Position numbers and translations under genes: made by a program. Shown piece after piece: positions 1-9,896 of a stretch of DNA of 54,206 nt. The notes beneath the pieces were generated by a model. It searched no databases and had not been told where the DNA came from. It was given only the letters and a program-made list of their open reading frames with translations. The DNA lies in assembly GCA_030427965.1 (NCBI GenBank), contig JAUICD010000018.1, positions 1 through 54,206 on the forward strand, in the 5' to 3' direction. The stretch's first letter is position 1. Each line of letters starts with the position of its first letter. The stretch is from Bdellovibrionia bacterium (GTDB taxonomy: Bacteria; Bdellovibrionota; Bdellovibrionia; Bdellovibrionales; JAUICD01).

Positions 1-18
1 ATGAAGACGTTAAAATAG
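1..18 (+). other. Possible 3' end of an upstream gene
   Basis: The first frame closes with TAG at 16-18, just before the ribosome binding site of the oxidase subunit I gene. By position this would be the last codons of the preceding oxidase gene, commonly subunit II or a cytochrome c, but only five codons are visible, so the product cannot be identified. Confidence 0.2.
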
Positions 19-30
19 AGGTTGTGGTAT

Positions 31-1620
31 ATGGAACATTCGGCAGAAGGTACAAACTATATAAATCATGAAAAAGGTCTCTGGTCCTGGCTAACCACTT
101 TGGATCACAAGAGAATTGGATTGATGTATTTTATAACCATCGGCTTTTTTCTTTTAATTGGTGGAATTTTTGCTCTGCTTCTCCGTTTGGAATTGATGCG
201 GCCAGGACAGCAGTATTTCTCTGCTGACTTGTACAATCAAATGATGACGTATCACGGGGCCATCATGGTGTTTTTGGTCATTATCCCGGGCATTCCCGCT
301 TTTTTAGGGAACTTTGTTTTACCACTTCATATTGGTGCAAAGGATGTGGCATTTCCTCGACTTAATTTAATGAGTTGGTATCTTCTGCTTATTGGAGCAA
401 CTCTTGCGGTGTCATCCCTTTTTGTTGGTGGGGCAGATACAGGTTGGACGTTTTACACCCCTTATAGTTCACTTCATTCAACAGGTGGTGTGACCCTTAT
501 GACCCTTGGGGCATTTGTTGCAGGGTTTTCTTCGGTATTGACGGGTTTAAATTTTATAGCAACTGTCCATAAATTGCGTGCGCCTGGGATGACTATGAAT
601 GACATCCCACTTTTTATCTGGGGACTTTACTCAACAGCGATTCTTCAGGTGTTGGCGACCCCAGTTCTTGCGATCACGCTTTTGCTTCTTGTTATGGAGA
701 AAACATTAAAAATTGGTATTTTTGATGCAGCTCTTGGGGGCGACCCTGTGCTTTTCCAACACTTCTTCTGGTTTTATTCCCACCCTGCTGTGTATATTAT
801 GATCCTCCCAGCTATGGGTGTGATCAGTGAAATTATCACAGCCTTTTCAAGAAAAACGATTTTTGGTTATAAGGCGATTGCGTATTCAAGTTTGTCCATT
901 GCAGCAATTAGCTTTTTTGTTTGGGGTCACCACATGTATGTGAGTGGACAGAGTGAGCTTGCGAGTATGGTTTTTTCCGTATTAACAATGCTTGTGGGGG
1001 TTCCAACTGCAATTAAAGCATTCAATTGGGTTGCGACGATGTACAAGGGTTCGATTCTGCTCGCAAGTCCAATGCTTTATGCGATTGGGTTTCTTTTTAT
1101 TTTTACAATCGGTGGCTTAACGGGAATTTATCTGGCGACAATTGCAATTGATATGCATCTTCATGATACCTACTTTGTTGTTGCGCACTTTCACTACGTG
1201 ATGGTGGGTGGGACAATTATGGCTCTTATGGGAGGGATTCTTTACTGGTATCCAAAAATGTTTGGATACATGTACAATGAGTTTCTGGCAAAAATGTCTT
1301 GGGTGTTTATTTTTATTGGATTTAACGTCACATTTTTTCCACAATTTATTTTAGGTCAACTTGGGATGCCAAGACGTTACCATGACTACATTCCAGAGTA
1401 TGCCAACCTCAATATGATCTCAACTTTTGGATCGTGGATGATTGGTATAGGTTTGTTGTTGGTTCTTTATGTCATATTTGAGGGATTGAAGAAAAAACGT
1501 GTTGCGGGCGACAATCCATGGGGAGCTAAAACCCTTGAGTGGACGACGTCTTCTCCGCCACCACATGAAAATTTTCACACAACTCCAACAGTAACGGCAG
1601 GTCCATATGAGTATCGTTAA
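31..1620 (+). CDS. ctaD: Cytochrome c oxidase subunit I (A2-type heme-copper oxidase)
   Basis: Catalytic subunit of a proton-pumping terminal oxidase in the inner membrane; it reduces O2 to water. About 12 membrane segments and 529 residues, usual for the family. The visible ligands are His75 for the low-spin heme, His251, His300 and His301 for CuB, and His386/His388 for the two hemes. Tyr255 would form the His-Tyr cross-link, and Lys329 matches the K-channel lysine. The helix VI motif is YSHPAVY, the mark of A2-type oxidases, in which Tyr-Ser replaces the A1-type glutamate. The start is ATG at 31 with AGAGG at 17-21; an in-frame TTG at 22 lacks a suitable site. Subunit III overlaps its 3' end by 14 bp and subunit IV and ctaB follow, so this is one operon. 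Confidence 0.96.
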   Translation: MEHSAEGTNYINHEKGLWSWLTTLDHKRIGLMYFITIGFFLLIGGIFALLLRLELMRPGQQYFSADLYNQMMTYHGAIMVFLVIIPGIPAFLGNFVLPLHIGAKDVAFPRLNLMSWYLLLIGATLAVSSLFVGGADTGWTFYTPYSSLHSTGGVTLMTLGAFVAGFSSVLTGLNFIATVHKLRAPGMTMNDIPLFIWGLYSTAILQVLATPVLAITLLLLVMEKTLKIGIFDAALGGDPVLFQHFFWFYSHPAVYIMILPAMGVISEIITAFSRKTIFGYKAIAYSSLSIAAISFFVWGHHMYVSGQSELASMVFSVLTMLVGVPTAIKAFNWVATMYKGSILLASPMLYAIGFLFIFTIGGLTGIYLATIAIDMHLHDTYFVVAHFHYVMVGGTIMALMGGILYWYPKMFGYMYNEFLAKMSWVFIFIGFNVTFFPQFILGQLGMPRRYHDYIPEYANLNMISTFGSWMIGIGLLLVLYVIFEGLKKKRVAGDNPWGAKTLEWTTSSPPPHENFHTTPTVTAGPYEYR

Positions 1621-2290
1621 TCCACCAAAAGACCATCATCACGCACATCATTTTGATTCTGCAGAACAGGAGTATCAAACATCTAAAGTTGGAATTTGGC
1701 TTTTTATGGTGACTGAAATTCTAATGTTTGGTGGCCTTTTTGTTGGTTTTGCACTTTTCAAAAATATTTATCCGGAAGTCTTTGAAACAGGTGCACTATT
1801 TTTGGATTGGCATCTGGGAGCAGCAAATACGATTGTTCTTCTGACAAGCTCTCTGACTATGGCGCTTGGGATTTATTATATCCAAACAGGAAAGCGCGAA
1901 GCTGCGTTTTGGAATTTGATTGCAACAATTGCCTGTGGTGCTATTTTTATGGTGATCAAATATTTTGAATACACCCACAAGTTTCATATGGGTCTTTTCC
2001 CTGGTGGACTTTTTTCATTTGATCCTACAAGCGTAGCTCAACTTCCAGCAGGGTTGCCTGAGGTTTTGCCAGCAAATTTGGCTCTTTATTTTAGTTTCTA
2101 TTTCTGCATGACTGGCCTTCATGGAATTCACGTTGTATCTGGTATGATTTTAATTGGATGGGTGGCTTGGAGACATAAGCGTGGAGATTTTAACCCAAAA
2201 TACTTTACAGCTGTTGAAGGTGTTGGGATTTTTTGGCACGTGGTTGATTTGATTTGGATTTACCTATTTCCACTACTTTATTTAGTATAA
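1607..2290 (+). CDS. ctaE: Cytochrome c oxidase subunit III
   Basis: Non-catalytic membrane subunit that supports assembly and stability of the oxidase core. It is 227 residues with about five to seven hydrophobic segments. The family pattern is visible in [18 protein letters not shown] near residue 27, in the [11 protein letters not shown] stretch with its conserved histidines, and in [18 protein letters not shown] at the C-terminus. The N-terminus is histidine-rich and cytoplasmic. The ATG at 1607 lies inside the end of the subunit I gene, which implies coupled translation. Confidence 0.95.
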   Translation: MSIVNPPKDHHHAHHFDSAEQEYQTSKVGIWLFMVTEILMFGGLFVGFALFKNIYPEVFETGALFLDWHLGAANTIVLLTSSLTMALGIYYIQTGKREAAFWNLIATIACGAIFMVIKYFEYTHKFHMGLFPGGLFSFDPTSVAQLPAGLPEVLPANLALYFSFYFCMTGLHGIHVVSGMILIGWVAWRHKRGDFNPKYFTAVEGVGIFWHVVDLIWIYLFPLLYLV

Positions 2291-2300
2291 GGAGATTGCG

Positions 2301-2624
2301 ATGAGCGATTCTGGACATCATATTACTCCATTTAAAACCTATATCATCGTTTATGGGGTGCTTCTCTGTTTCACGGTCTTAACAGTCGTTGTAGCTCCGT
2401 CAGTCACTGGTGTTGAACGAAATCTCATGAACACTTTACTTGCGATGGGAATTGCTACGGTTAAGGCTTCACTAGTGATTTTGTGGTTTATGCATCAGAA
2501 GTATGAGAACAATTTCAACCGTATTGTATTTGGCGCTGGTTTTTTCTTTTTAATTGTTCTGGTTTTCTTTTCGGCACTCGATATTTTTTCTCGATATAAT
2601 ATGATCAACGAATTTGGTAAATAA
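2301..2624 (+). CDS. caa3-type oxidase subunit IV family protein
   Basis: Small integral membrane subunit of the oxidase, 107 residues with three hydrophobic segments (about residues 13-33, 43-64 and 74-95). It resembles the prokaryotic subunit IV family (COX4_pro) found downstream of subunit III in caa3-type oxidase operons, including the TVKASLVILWFMHQKYE stretch. AAGGAG at 2289-2294 precedes the ATG at good spacing. Its stop codon overlaps the ctaB start by one base. Confidence 0.88.
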   Translation: MSDSGHHITPFKTYIIVYGVLLCFTVLTVVVAPSVTGVERNLMNTLLAMGIATVKASLVILWFMHQKYENNFNRIVFGAGFFFLIVLVFFSALDIFSRYNMINEFGK

Positions 2625-3496
2625 TGATCAAAGAATATTGGACTCTTATCAAAGGTGGTATTGTCGCACTTAGCTGGGTGTGTGCTTGCCTTGGTTACTT
2701 TTTGGCGCTTGGTCCTAAGGGAGAGTTCAACTTTGTCCATTTCCTGATGTTTTCAATCGGTCTTTGTTTGCTGGCGGCAGGAAGTTGTGCCCTCAATCAG
2801 GTTCAAGAAAGTGATTTGGACTCCAGTATGGATCGTACTAAGAAACGGCCAATTCCTTCGGGTACAATATCTTTAGAAAGAGCTCTTTTTTTGAGCTTTT
2901 TTTTCATTTCAATTGGTCTTGGAGTCCTTACATTTTTAAGTCTTATGACAGCCTCTCTTGGTCTGTTAACGGTTATTCTTTATAATGGTTTTTACACATT
3001 GGTTTGGAAGAGACGATGGGCTTTTGGTGCTGTGCCTGGGGCGATACCTGGGGCAATGCCTGTTGTATTGGGGTTTTCAGTTGTTGATGCAAATATTCTT
3101 CGTCCAGAGTGTATTTATATATTTTTGATTCTATTTCTTTGGCAGATGCCTCACTTTTGGTCTTTGGCGATTAAACTAAAAGAGGATTACAAAAAGGGTG
3201 GGGTTCCAGTTCTACCCGTGGCAATTGGATCTGAAAGAACTGTCCTTCATATTGGTGTATATACATTTGTGTATTTGGCAGTCGCTCTTGCGTCACCGTT
3301 TTTTGTTAATGCTCACTTGTTCTATTTTATTTTGGTCATCCCTTTTGTTTTTTATGTATTGAAGGGATTGGTGCTTTTTGTGAGTCGAGACGCCACTGAA
3401 AGCTGGTTTCCATTTTTTATGAAGGTCAACTTTAGTCTTCTTGTGTTTCTTATAGCTGCTGTTGCAGACAAGTGGACATATGATCTCTTCTTCTAG
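2624..3496 (+). CDS. ctaB: Protoheme IX farnesyltransferase (heme O synthase)
   Basis: UbiA-family prenyltransferase that adds a farnesyl group to heme b to make heme O, the precursor of heme A for this oxidase. It has 290 residues with about eight or nine membrane segments. The first substrate-binding motif reads NQVQESDLDSSMDRTKKRP, in which Glu takes the place of the usual first Asp. The FLWQMPHFWSLAI stretch followed by DY and GGVPVLPV is characteristic of CtaB/CyoE. The ATG overlaps the preceding stop by one base. Clustering with the oxidase subunits fits its role in cofactor supply. Confidence 0.95.
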   Translation: MIKEYWTLIKGGIVALSWVCACLGYFLALGPKGEFNFVHFLMFSIGLCLLAAGSCALNQVQESDLDSSMDRTKKRPIPSGTISLERALFLSFFFISIGLGVLTFLSLMTASLGLLTVILYNGFYTLVWKRRWAFGAVPGAIPGAMPVVLGFSVVDANILRPECIYIFLILFLWQMPHFWSLAIKLKEDYKKGGVPVLPVAIGSERTVLHIGVYTFVYLAVALASPFFVNAHLFYFILVIPFVFYVLKGLVLFVSRDATESWFPFFMKVNFSLLVFLIAAVADKWTYDLFF

Positions 3497-3525
3497 AGAG
3501 CGTATCCTCAAGTGGCACGGCTTCT

Positions 3526-4305
3526 GTGAATAAAACGAAATTGCTAAATCTTCTTGAACAGACCCATAAAAAGTATATTCGTGAACGTGAGATTGAGAAC
3601 GACGCGATTGCTCCAGCACTCAAGTATAAATCTAAAAGAGATCGAGAGTTTGCGGCTTTGATTTGTGCTGTACTTGCCTACGGAAGAATTGGACACATTA
3701 AGGTCAGTGTTCGAAAGCTTTTGTACCCTATGGGAAAGCGACCTGTGGCTTGGTTGACGACATCAAATTTGATTCAGATTCGAAGTTCAATTCGTGGTTG
3801 GAAACACAGATTCAATGATGAAGAGGACATGTACAACCTGTTGGTTCGACTTCGAGAATTGTATTTGAATCATAAATCACTTGAAGTGGCCTTTGGAATT
3901 TCACAAATGGATACAGCTCACATTGCAATTGCAAAAATTGTTGAAAGTCTTAATTTCGTAGATGTTTTGGGCTTTTCACCAAGGGTTGTTGAGAAAAAAT
4001 CATTTCACTATCTTTTGACTCACCCCAAATCAGGCTCTGCCTGTAAAAGACTCAATCTATATTTGCGTTGGATGGTGGGGACTTCGGAGTTTGATTTTGG
4101 ATTGTGGAAGAGATTTTCTAAGAAGAATTTGATTATACCACTTGATACTCATATTTTGCGTCAGGCAAAGAAGTTGAAACTCTGTAAACGTTCAACGCCA
4201 GATTGGAAGATGGCTGAAGAAATAACAAAGAGTCTCCGACGGTTAGATTCTGAAGATCCAACTAGATTTGATTTTGCACTCTGCCACTTAAGCATCAACT
4301 CCTAA
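3526..4305 (+). CDS. TIGR02757 family protein (DUF2400)
   Basis: A soluble 259-residue protein of a conserved family of unknown function. Recognition rests on the N-terminal KYIREREIENDAIAPA stretch, the REFAALICAVLAYGR segment, the LDTHI segment near residue 204 and the C-terminal DPTRFDFALCHLS. Members resemble HhH-type DNA-repair folds at a distance, but no catalytic role is established and none is claimed. The start is GTG at 3526, 29 bp after ctaB, with only a weak ribosome binding site. It is probably read through from the oxidase operon; a functional link is not evident. Confidence 0.85.
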   Translation: MNKTKLLNLLEQTHKKYIREREIENDAIAPALKYKSKRDREFAALICAVLAYGRIGHIKVSVRKLLYPMGKRPVAWLTTSNLIQIRSSIRGWKHRFNDEEDMYNLLVRLRELYLNHKSLEVAFGISQMDTAHIAIAKIVESLNFVDVLGFSPRVVEKKSFHYLLTHPKSGSACKRLNLYLRWMVGTSEFDFGLWKRFSKKNLIIPLDTHILRQAKKLKLCKRSTPDWKMAEEITKSLRRLDSEDPTRFDFALCHLSINS

Positions 4306-4411
4306 TGGTTAGAAACTGGTTTACAAAAGTGTTGTAGATCGCTCTGTTTGTGTCGTGGTGCGCCAAAAATACACTATAGGACAAAAAGTCGCATGGGACT
4401 CATTTGCTAAC

Positions 4412-4439
4412 TTGTCTAAACCTTCAGAATAGTTAATAA
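4412..4439 (+). promoter_or_regulatory. Candidate sigma-70 promoter for the efflux operon
   Basis: TTGTCT at 4412-4417 and TAATAA at 4434-4439 are separated by 16 bp in the 160-bp gap before the TolC gene. The spacing is acceptable and the boxes are only moderately close to consensus. Confidence 0.3.
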
Positions 4440-4465
4440 ACTAAATGTCTAAAAAGGGAGTCAAA

Positions 4466-6001
4466 TTGAAAACCCTGATTTTCATTATAGCGTTTTCACA
4501 AGTCACACTTTCAGCACCTCTTCCGCCAGATGCCCAAAAAGAACTAAATAAATATGGCGGCAAACTTACAACTGAGCTTATCTTATTAAAGGCCATGCAG
4601 AGTTCGGATAGCTTCCGAGCTGTGATTGCTGATAAGTATAGCATCGAATCGGATTATTACTCTGCCAAGAGTGTATCTGATATTTCACTGACAGCATCAG
4701 GTGGCCAGACGACAGCAGAGTCCGCTAGTGAAACAACGATCAATGGGGTTTCTTACGATAAATTGGAGTCAAAAACGTATTCTTTGGGTGCGAGCACTTA
4801 TTTTCAAACAGGAACCGCTTTTTCTGTAGAGCTTGAGCAGGAGTATGGCAAAACAGAAGTTGAAACGAGCTCAGACAGTTATACCACATTGACTGAAGGC
4901 TGGGAGTCGACACTCACTTTTGAGTTAAGTCAGTCGTTAACAAAAGATATTTTTGGATATGGAACGCGACGTTTGATTGAGGCAGGAGAGCTAAACTCCG
5001 AAGCGGCTAAGGCGACTCTTCAGGGTGAAGTGAGTGTGTGGGCAATAGATATACTAAATCTTTACTACTCGGCTTGGAGACTTCAAAACCAAGTACGTGC
5101 TGCAGATGACAATTACAAACGAAGAAAAAGATTGCTTGATATTACAAAAGTCAAAGTCCGCAGGGGAACTGCTGAGCGTCCAGATCTACTTCAAACGGAA
5201 AGCGCGCTACTCTCAGCAGAGATTCAAAGAGATGAAGCAAAGCAGAGTCTTTTAAATATTTGGCGGGACCTGGTTATTCAACTCAATTTTCCAAGAACTT
5301 GGTTAAAAATTGACCCTATAGATATTCCTTTGGAGTTGGATGAACCTGAATATCGTGCGCTGACATCTTGTGGAAAAAGAGAGGCCTTAAATCCACCTCC
5401 TAAAGACTCTTATGAATCTCTTGCTTGGAAAAAGAAAGCCAAAGCAGCGAATCTCTTAAAAGAACGAGCAGAAAATGCAATGTGGCCCGATCTACAATTG
5501 GTTGGTCAGTACTTTTCCAATGGGCTTGATGAAGATCAATCATCCAACAGTCTTGATGATGCGACAGCTTTTGACAATACGGGCTGGTATATTGGGGGAA
5601 CGTTGAGTTTCCCCCTTGGTAGGTATTCAGAAAAATCAGACCTTGCTTCTGCGACAGCAACTGCTGCAAAAGCAGAGGCCATGTCTACATTTTATGGAAG
5701 TCGTCTTGAGACTCTTTGGGGAAATGAATGCCAAGAACTTTACAGACTTCGCGATGCAGTTCGAATGAGAGCGCGTGCACTTGGAAAGCAGGCGGAGCGA
5801 GTTCGTTTGGAGGAGAAGCGATTTTCAGTTGGTCGTGGGACTTTGCTTGGAGTCATTCAGGCAGGGGATGATGCCACGTTGTCTGACATTGACCTTCGGA
5901 AATCAGAGGTCTCTATGCGACTCAAGGCTTGGGATATATTAAAATTGAAAAATCAAATTCCAGGTTATCTAGAGCAACTTGAGAAAAAGGCAAAAAACTA
6001 A
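4466..6001 (+). CDS. TolC family outer membrane efflux protein
   Basis: Outer-membrane channel component of an efflux system. The start is TTG at 4466: it has AAGGGAG at 4454-4460 five bases upstream and gives a clean signal peptide (MKTLIFIIAFSQVTLSA), whereas the ATG at 4445 would add seven charged residues and has no binding site. The mature protein is about 490 residues and alternates long alpha-helical heptads with short beta-strand stretches (for example GASTYFQTGTAFSVELEQ and WYIGGTLSFPLGRYS), in the two-repeat TolC pattern. The RND permease gene begins on the base after its stop codon, so the two are translated as a pair. No periplasmic adaptor gene is present beside it. Confidence 0.9.
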   Translation: MKTLIFIIAFSQVTLSAPLPPDAQKELNKYGGKLTTELILLKAMQSSDSFRAVIADKYSIESDYYSAKSVSDISLTASGGQTTAESASETTINGVSYDKLESKTYSLGASTYFQTGTAFSVELEQEYGKTEVETSSDSYTTLTEGWESTLTFELSQSLTKDIFGYGTRRLIEAGELNSEAAKATLQGEVSVWAIDILNLYYSAWRLQNQVRAADDNYKRRKRLLDITKVKVRRGTAERPDLLQTESALLSAEIQRDEAKQSLLNIWRDLVIQLNFPRTWLKIDPIDIPLELDEPEYRALTSCGKREALNPPPKDSYESLAWKKKAKAANLLKERAENAMWPDLQLVGQYFSNGLDEDQSSNSLDDATAFDNTGWYIGGTLSFPLGRYSEKSDLASATATAAKAEAMSTFYGSRLETLWGNECQELYRLRDAVRMRARALGKQAERVRLEEKRFSVGRGTLLGVIQAGDDATLSDIDLRKSEVSMRLKAWDILKLKNQIPGYLEQLEKKAKN

Positions 6002-9000
6002 ATGAACAAATTGATAGATTTTTTTGGAAGACAAGGCCTTTTCTCAGGTCTTATTCTGATCTACACAATGGTTGTTGGAATTTATACGGCGACTGTAATT
6101 CAAAAAGAAGCATTTCCTAATGTGCAATATGACATCATAGTTGTAACCACTCCGTTTCCTGGGGCTGCTCCAGAGGAAGCTGAAAAACTTATTACAAGTC
6201 CTTTGGAGCAGGAACTCAAGGAAGTCACAGGTATTAAGAAAATGACATCTATTTCGGCTGAGGGCCGAAGCATGGTGACACTGCAATTGGACCCTGATCA
6301 AACGACTATGGAAGAGGCAAAAACCGATGTACAAGAAGTTGTCGATGGCTTTGCAGATCTTCCTGACGGAGCGGAAGACCCAGTTGTCACATCTGCAGAA
6401 AGCAAGAACCAACCTATTATTGAAGTCTATGTCGCAGGAGATATGGACGAGCTTGAGATTCGAAAGAAGGCTCGGTTTTTAGAAGATGAGATTGAGCGAA
6501 TCCGAGAGGTTGCAAAGGTGAACTCTTTTGGTTTGCGTGATTTGGAAATTCATGTCGAAGCTATCCCGGAAAAACTCTCACGATATCAAATTTCATTAAA
6601 TGATCTTATAAGTGCAATTTCTGCACAGAACAGATCCATCCCAGGGGGGTCTTTTGAGAGGGTGTCTAGTGAGGATGGTTTGAAGAAAGAATTTTTGATT
6701 CGTACAGTTGGCGAATTTGAAACAATTGCAGATATAGAAAAGACCGTTGTAAGGGCAAATGATTTGGCAGCTGGTGTGCGTGTTCGCGATGTTGCCAAAG
6801 TTCGGTATGCACTTGAGAAAAACACAACTCTTTCAAGGTCTAAAAAAGGTGTTGCGATCAATCTGACTGTACTCAAAAAAGAAAAAGCAGATGCAATTGC
6901 TCTTGTTGATAATGTGAAAAGCTTGATTGATAGCTTAAAAAATGAACTTGGACCACAAATTGAGATCAGTTATGCCAATGATCTTTCTTATTTTATTCGA
7001 CGACGATTGAAGGTTTTGTCTGGAAATTTGGTAATTGGGCTTGGACTTGTTCTAATTGTTCTTTCGTTTTTCTTTCCATTTAAAATTGCTCTACTCACTG
7101 CAATTGGAATTCCCTTTTCTTTCTTGGGCACCATGATTTTCTTTAATGCAGCCGGAATTAGTTTAAATCTTTTAACAATGATGGGTCTGATCATTGTGGT
7201 TGGGATGCTTGTAGATGATGCGATTGTCGTAGTTGAGAACTCAATGAGATACATTGAGAAAGGTATGAATTCTAAAGAGGCAGCAATTAAGGGGACTCAG
7301 GAGATTTGGGGGCCTATTACGGCAGCCGTTTCGACTACGATTGTGGTTTTCCTTCCACTGATGTTTATGTCAGGTATTTTTGGGAAGTTTGTTAAATATC
7401 TGCCGATGGGAGTTTTATCTGGTCTTGCGCTGAGTCTTTTTGAGTGTTTCTTTATTCTTCCTCATCATATTGGCTGGCTTTTAAAGGGTGTGAAAATTGG
7501 CGGTACTTCACAAGATGGAGCTATTAAACTTGAGGCCACCAATAAAAATCGTAAAAAGAAGCTTTATGAAAAAGTGGATGAGTTGTGGAGAGGAAAGGCT
7601 CTTAAGTTCTATGGCGTATTTTTAGAGCGCACTCTTCGTTTGAGGTATCTTGTTGTTGTTTTAAGCATGCTTCTTTTTGTTGGTACAATTGGAATGGCCG
7701 CAAAATTTATGGATTTTGTATTGTTTCCTCCAGAGGGTGTTGAAATTTTCTTAGTAAAAGCCGAGGCGCCAGTTGGAACAACGCTGGATCAAACATCTAA
7801 ACTCATTGAGCCAGTGGAAGAGGTATTGAAGACTCTTTCAGACGAAGAACTGGATACCTTTGTTACAAAGGTAGGGATACAACAGCAAGATCCAAATGAT
7901 CCCAATACGAAACGAGGTTCGCACTTTGCTCAAATTGTTGTCTTTTTAACTCCGGAGCCAAGTAGAGATCGTATTGCAAAAGAGATCATTGAAGATATGA
8001 GAGAGAAAACGGGAAAACCTCCGGGTTTGGAATCGATTCGCTTTGAAAGAATCAACCCAGGTCCGCCAGCCGGAAAACCAATTAGCATTGGTGTTACAAG
8101 TAAAGAATACAAAGACATTCTACCAGCGATAGAAGATCTGAAGGCGTTTTTGAAAAAGCAAGAGGGTGTTACAGATTTGGCAGATTCTCATGTGCTTGGT
8201 AAACGTGAAATTAAAGTCAATGTGCGACCTGATGAACTTATGGCTGCGGGTTTAACTGTTACTGACCTTGGGACGACAGTTCGAGCGGCGTATGAGGGGA
8301 TAGAAGCAACCCAAATAAAACGCTTAGATGAAGAGGTTGCAGTCCGAGTGACATGGCCTAAAGAGCAAAGAAATGAAGTGGACTCTCTTAAAACATTAAA
8401 AGTCTCTAACCGTCTTGGAAATTTGATTCCTATTACAAGTGTTGCGAAATTTAGTGAAGACCAGGGTATTGCCAATTACGAACATGAGGCCAACGAAAGA
8501 CAAGTCCGTGTCACTGGTGATGTGGATACAAAGGTCACAAGCTCTCTTGCGGTGAATGGACTTGTTAGAGATTACATTCCAGAGCTAAAGAAGAAGCATC
8601 CAAAAGTGAACTTTGTTTTTGGTGGTGAAGACTTTGATACACAGGAATCTTTGGCATCCCTTGTAAAAACATTTGCTGTCGCATTGTTGGGAGTATTTTT
8701 GATTCTTGTGGTGACGTTTCAGAGTTTGACCCAAGCTCTTTTGGTTTTGTTTCTTACGGTGCCACTTGGTATAATAGCAGTTATCTGGACATTTTTTATT
8801 CATGGGTGGCCAATTACATTTATGGGCTGCCTTGGGGTCATTGCCCTTGCTGGTGTTATTGTGAATAACTCTATTGTTTATGTTTCTTTTGTGAATAGCG
8901 CACGAAAGAATGGAGTCAGTCACAGACAGAGTCTTATTGATGCAGGTCTTATGAGACTGAGGCCGATTGTGCTTACGACTTTTACAACAGTTGTTGGTAT

Positions 9001-9190
9001 TTTACCGACGGCCTATGGAATTGGTGGACTTGATAAGTTTGTTGTGCCAATAGCGTTGGCACTTGGGTGGGGTATGGCCTTCGGATCAATTTTAACCACG
9101 GTTGTATTCCCAGCAAGTCTTGCGGTTCTTGACGACATGGTGAGTTTTTCTAGACGAATCTTCAAGTTAGAAAATCGAGAAGTGAGTTGA
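6002..9190 (+). CDS. RND family efflux transporter permease (AcrB-like)
   Basis: Inner-membrane proton-driven export pump of 1062 residues, the normal size. The N-terminal amphipathic helix and first membrane segment are followed by a large periplasmic domain, six membrane segments, a second periplasmic domain and six more segments. The TM4 motif GMLVDDAIVVVEN carries the two proton-relay aspartates. TM10 reads AGVIVNNSIVYVSF, so the AcrB lysine position is Asn, as in several RND branches other than the classic drug pumps. The substrate cannot be predicted. It starts immediately after the TolC-type gene and its end overlaps the cyclase gene. The adaptor (membrane fusion) subunit is not encoded in this cluster. 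Confidence 0.93.
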   Translation: MNKLIDFFGRQGLFSGLILIYTMVVGIYTATVIQKEAFPNVQYDIIVVTTPFPGAAPEEAEKLITSPLEQELKEVTGIKKMTSISAEGRSMVTLQLDPDQTTMEEAKTDVQEVVDGFADLPDGAEDPVVTSAESKNQPIIEVYVAGDMDELEIRKKARFLEDEIERIREVAKVNSFGLRDLEIHVEAIPEKLSRYQISLNDLISAISAQNRSIPGGSFERVSSEDGLKKEFLIRTVGEFETIADIEKTVVRANDLAAGVRVRDVAKVRYALEKNTTLSRSKKGVAINLTVLKKEKADAIALVDNVKSLIDSLKNELGPQIEISYANDLSYFIRRRLKVLSGNLVIGLGLVLIVLSFFFPFKIALLTAIGIPFSFLGTMIFFNAAGISLNLLTMMGLIIVVGMLVDDAIVVVENSMRYIEKGMNSKEAAIKGTQEIWGPITAAVSTTIVVFLPLMFMSGIFGKFVKYLPMGVLSGLALSLFECFFILPHHIGWLLKGVKIGGTSQDGAIKLEATNKNRKKKLYEKVDELWRGKALKFYGVFLERTLRLRYLVVVLSMLLFVGTIGMAAKFMDFVLFPPEGVEIFLVKAEAPVGTTLDQTSKLIEPVEEVLKTLSDEELDTFVTKVGIQQQDPNDPNTKRGSHFAQIVVFLTPEPSRDRIAKEIIEDMREKTGKPPGLESIRFERINPGPPAGKPISIGVTSKEYKDILPAIEDLKAFLKKQEGVTDLADSHVLGKREIKVNVRPDELMAAGLTVTDLGTTVRAAYEGIEATQIKRLDEEVAVRVTWPKEQRNEVDSLKTLKVSNRLGNLIPITSVAKFSEDQGIANYEHEANERQVRVTGDVDTKVTSSLAVNGLVRDYIPELKKKHPKVNFVFGGEDFDTQESLASLVKTFAVALLGVFLILVVTFQSLTQALLVLFLTVPLGIIAVIWTFFIHGWPITFMGCLGVIALAGVIVNNSIVYVSFVNSARKNGVSHRQSLIDAGLMRLRPIVLTTFTTVVGILPTAYGIGGLDKFVVPIALALGWGMAFGSILTTVVFPASLAVLDDMVSFSRRIFKLENREVS

Positions 9191-9843
9191 GTTGGACTTT
9201 TCTTTCTCATGAACTGAGTGAGACGACTCCGGGCTACGGAGGCAAGGGTGTCTTCCACTCAAAATCGATGAAGCAAATAAATTGTGGCGACTCTTGTAAC
9301 ACTCAAGAATGGAGATTGAACAATCATGCAGGAACTCACATCGATGCGCCTAAGCACTTTGATGAGAATGGCTCAACGATTGAGTCTTATCCACCTGAAT
9401 TTTGGTTTTTTAAAAAAATAACTCTGTTGGATTGCTCTGCAACCCCTGACCTATTGATCGAATCACTGAATATAGAAAATGCAAATCCAGAAACAGATCT
9501 TCTTCTTATTCGTACAGGGTTTGAAAAACTTCGCGAGGAAAATATTTACTGGGAGAATAACCCGGGGCTTACCCCTGAGTTAGCGAAATACTTACGGCAG
9601 GAGTTCTCATATCTTCGGGCTGTTGGGGTAGATTTTATATCGGCTTCAAGCTTTCAAAATCGTGAGGTGGGGAGAGAGGCACATGAGGAGTTTTTAGCCC
9701 CAGATGATGACGCAGCCCCCATTCTTATAATTGAAGATATGCACCTGAAAAACCTAAGCTCAAATCCTCTTGAAGTCTTGGTGAGTCCTCTTCGTGTAAA
9801 TCAGGCGGATGGCGCTCCAGTGACGGTTTTTGCGAAGATTTAG
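9187..9843 (+). CDS. Cyclase family protein (kynurenine formamidase-like hydrolase)
   Basis: Putative metal-dependent hydrolase of the cyclase/kynurenine formamidase superfamily, 218 residues. The signature HAGTHIDAPKHF near residue 40 supplies the His-Gly-Thr-His-x-Asp-x-Pro-x-His metal site, and DLLLIRTGFEK and AVGVDFISASS match the later conserved blocks. The TTG start at 9187 overlaps the RND stop codon (TTGA), which indicates translational coupling. The family acts on cyclic or N-formyl substrates; the real substrate is unknown. A short hairpin (9842-9856) follows the stop without a T tract. Confidence 0.85.
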   Translation: MSWTFLSHELSETTPGYGGKGVFHSKSMKQINCGDSCNTQEWRLNNHAGTHIDAPKHFDENGSTIESYPPEFWFFKKITLLDCSATPDLLIESLNIENANPETDLLLIRTGFEKLREENIYWENNPGLTPELAKYLRQEFSYLRAVGVDFISASSFQNREVGREAHEEFLAPDDDAAPILIIEDMHLKNLSSNPLEVLVSPLRVNQADGAPVTVFAKI

Positions 9844-9896
9844 AAGTTTGACTTCTCACCCAATACCTCGATTTAATAGCCAATTGGGGGAGAGTG

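Noticed and set aside
775..795. Loss of the conserved glutamate of helix VI in oxidase subunit I
   Set aside because: The surrounding YSHPAV motif is the established A2-type alternative, so the residue is not missing by mutation.
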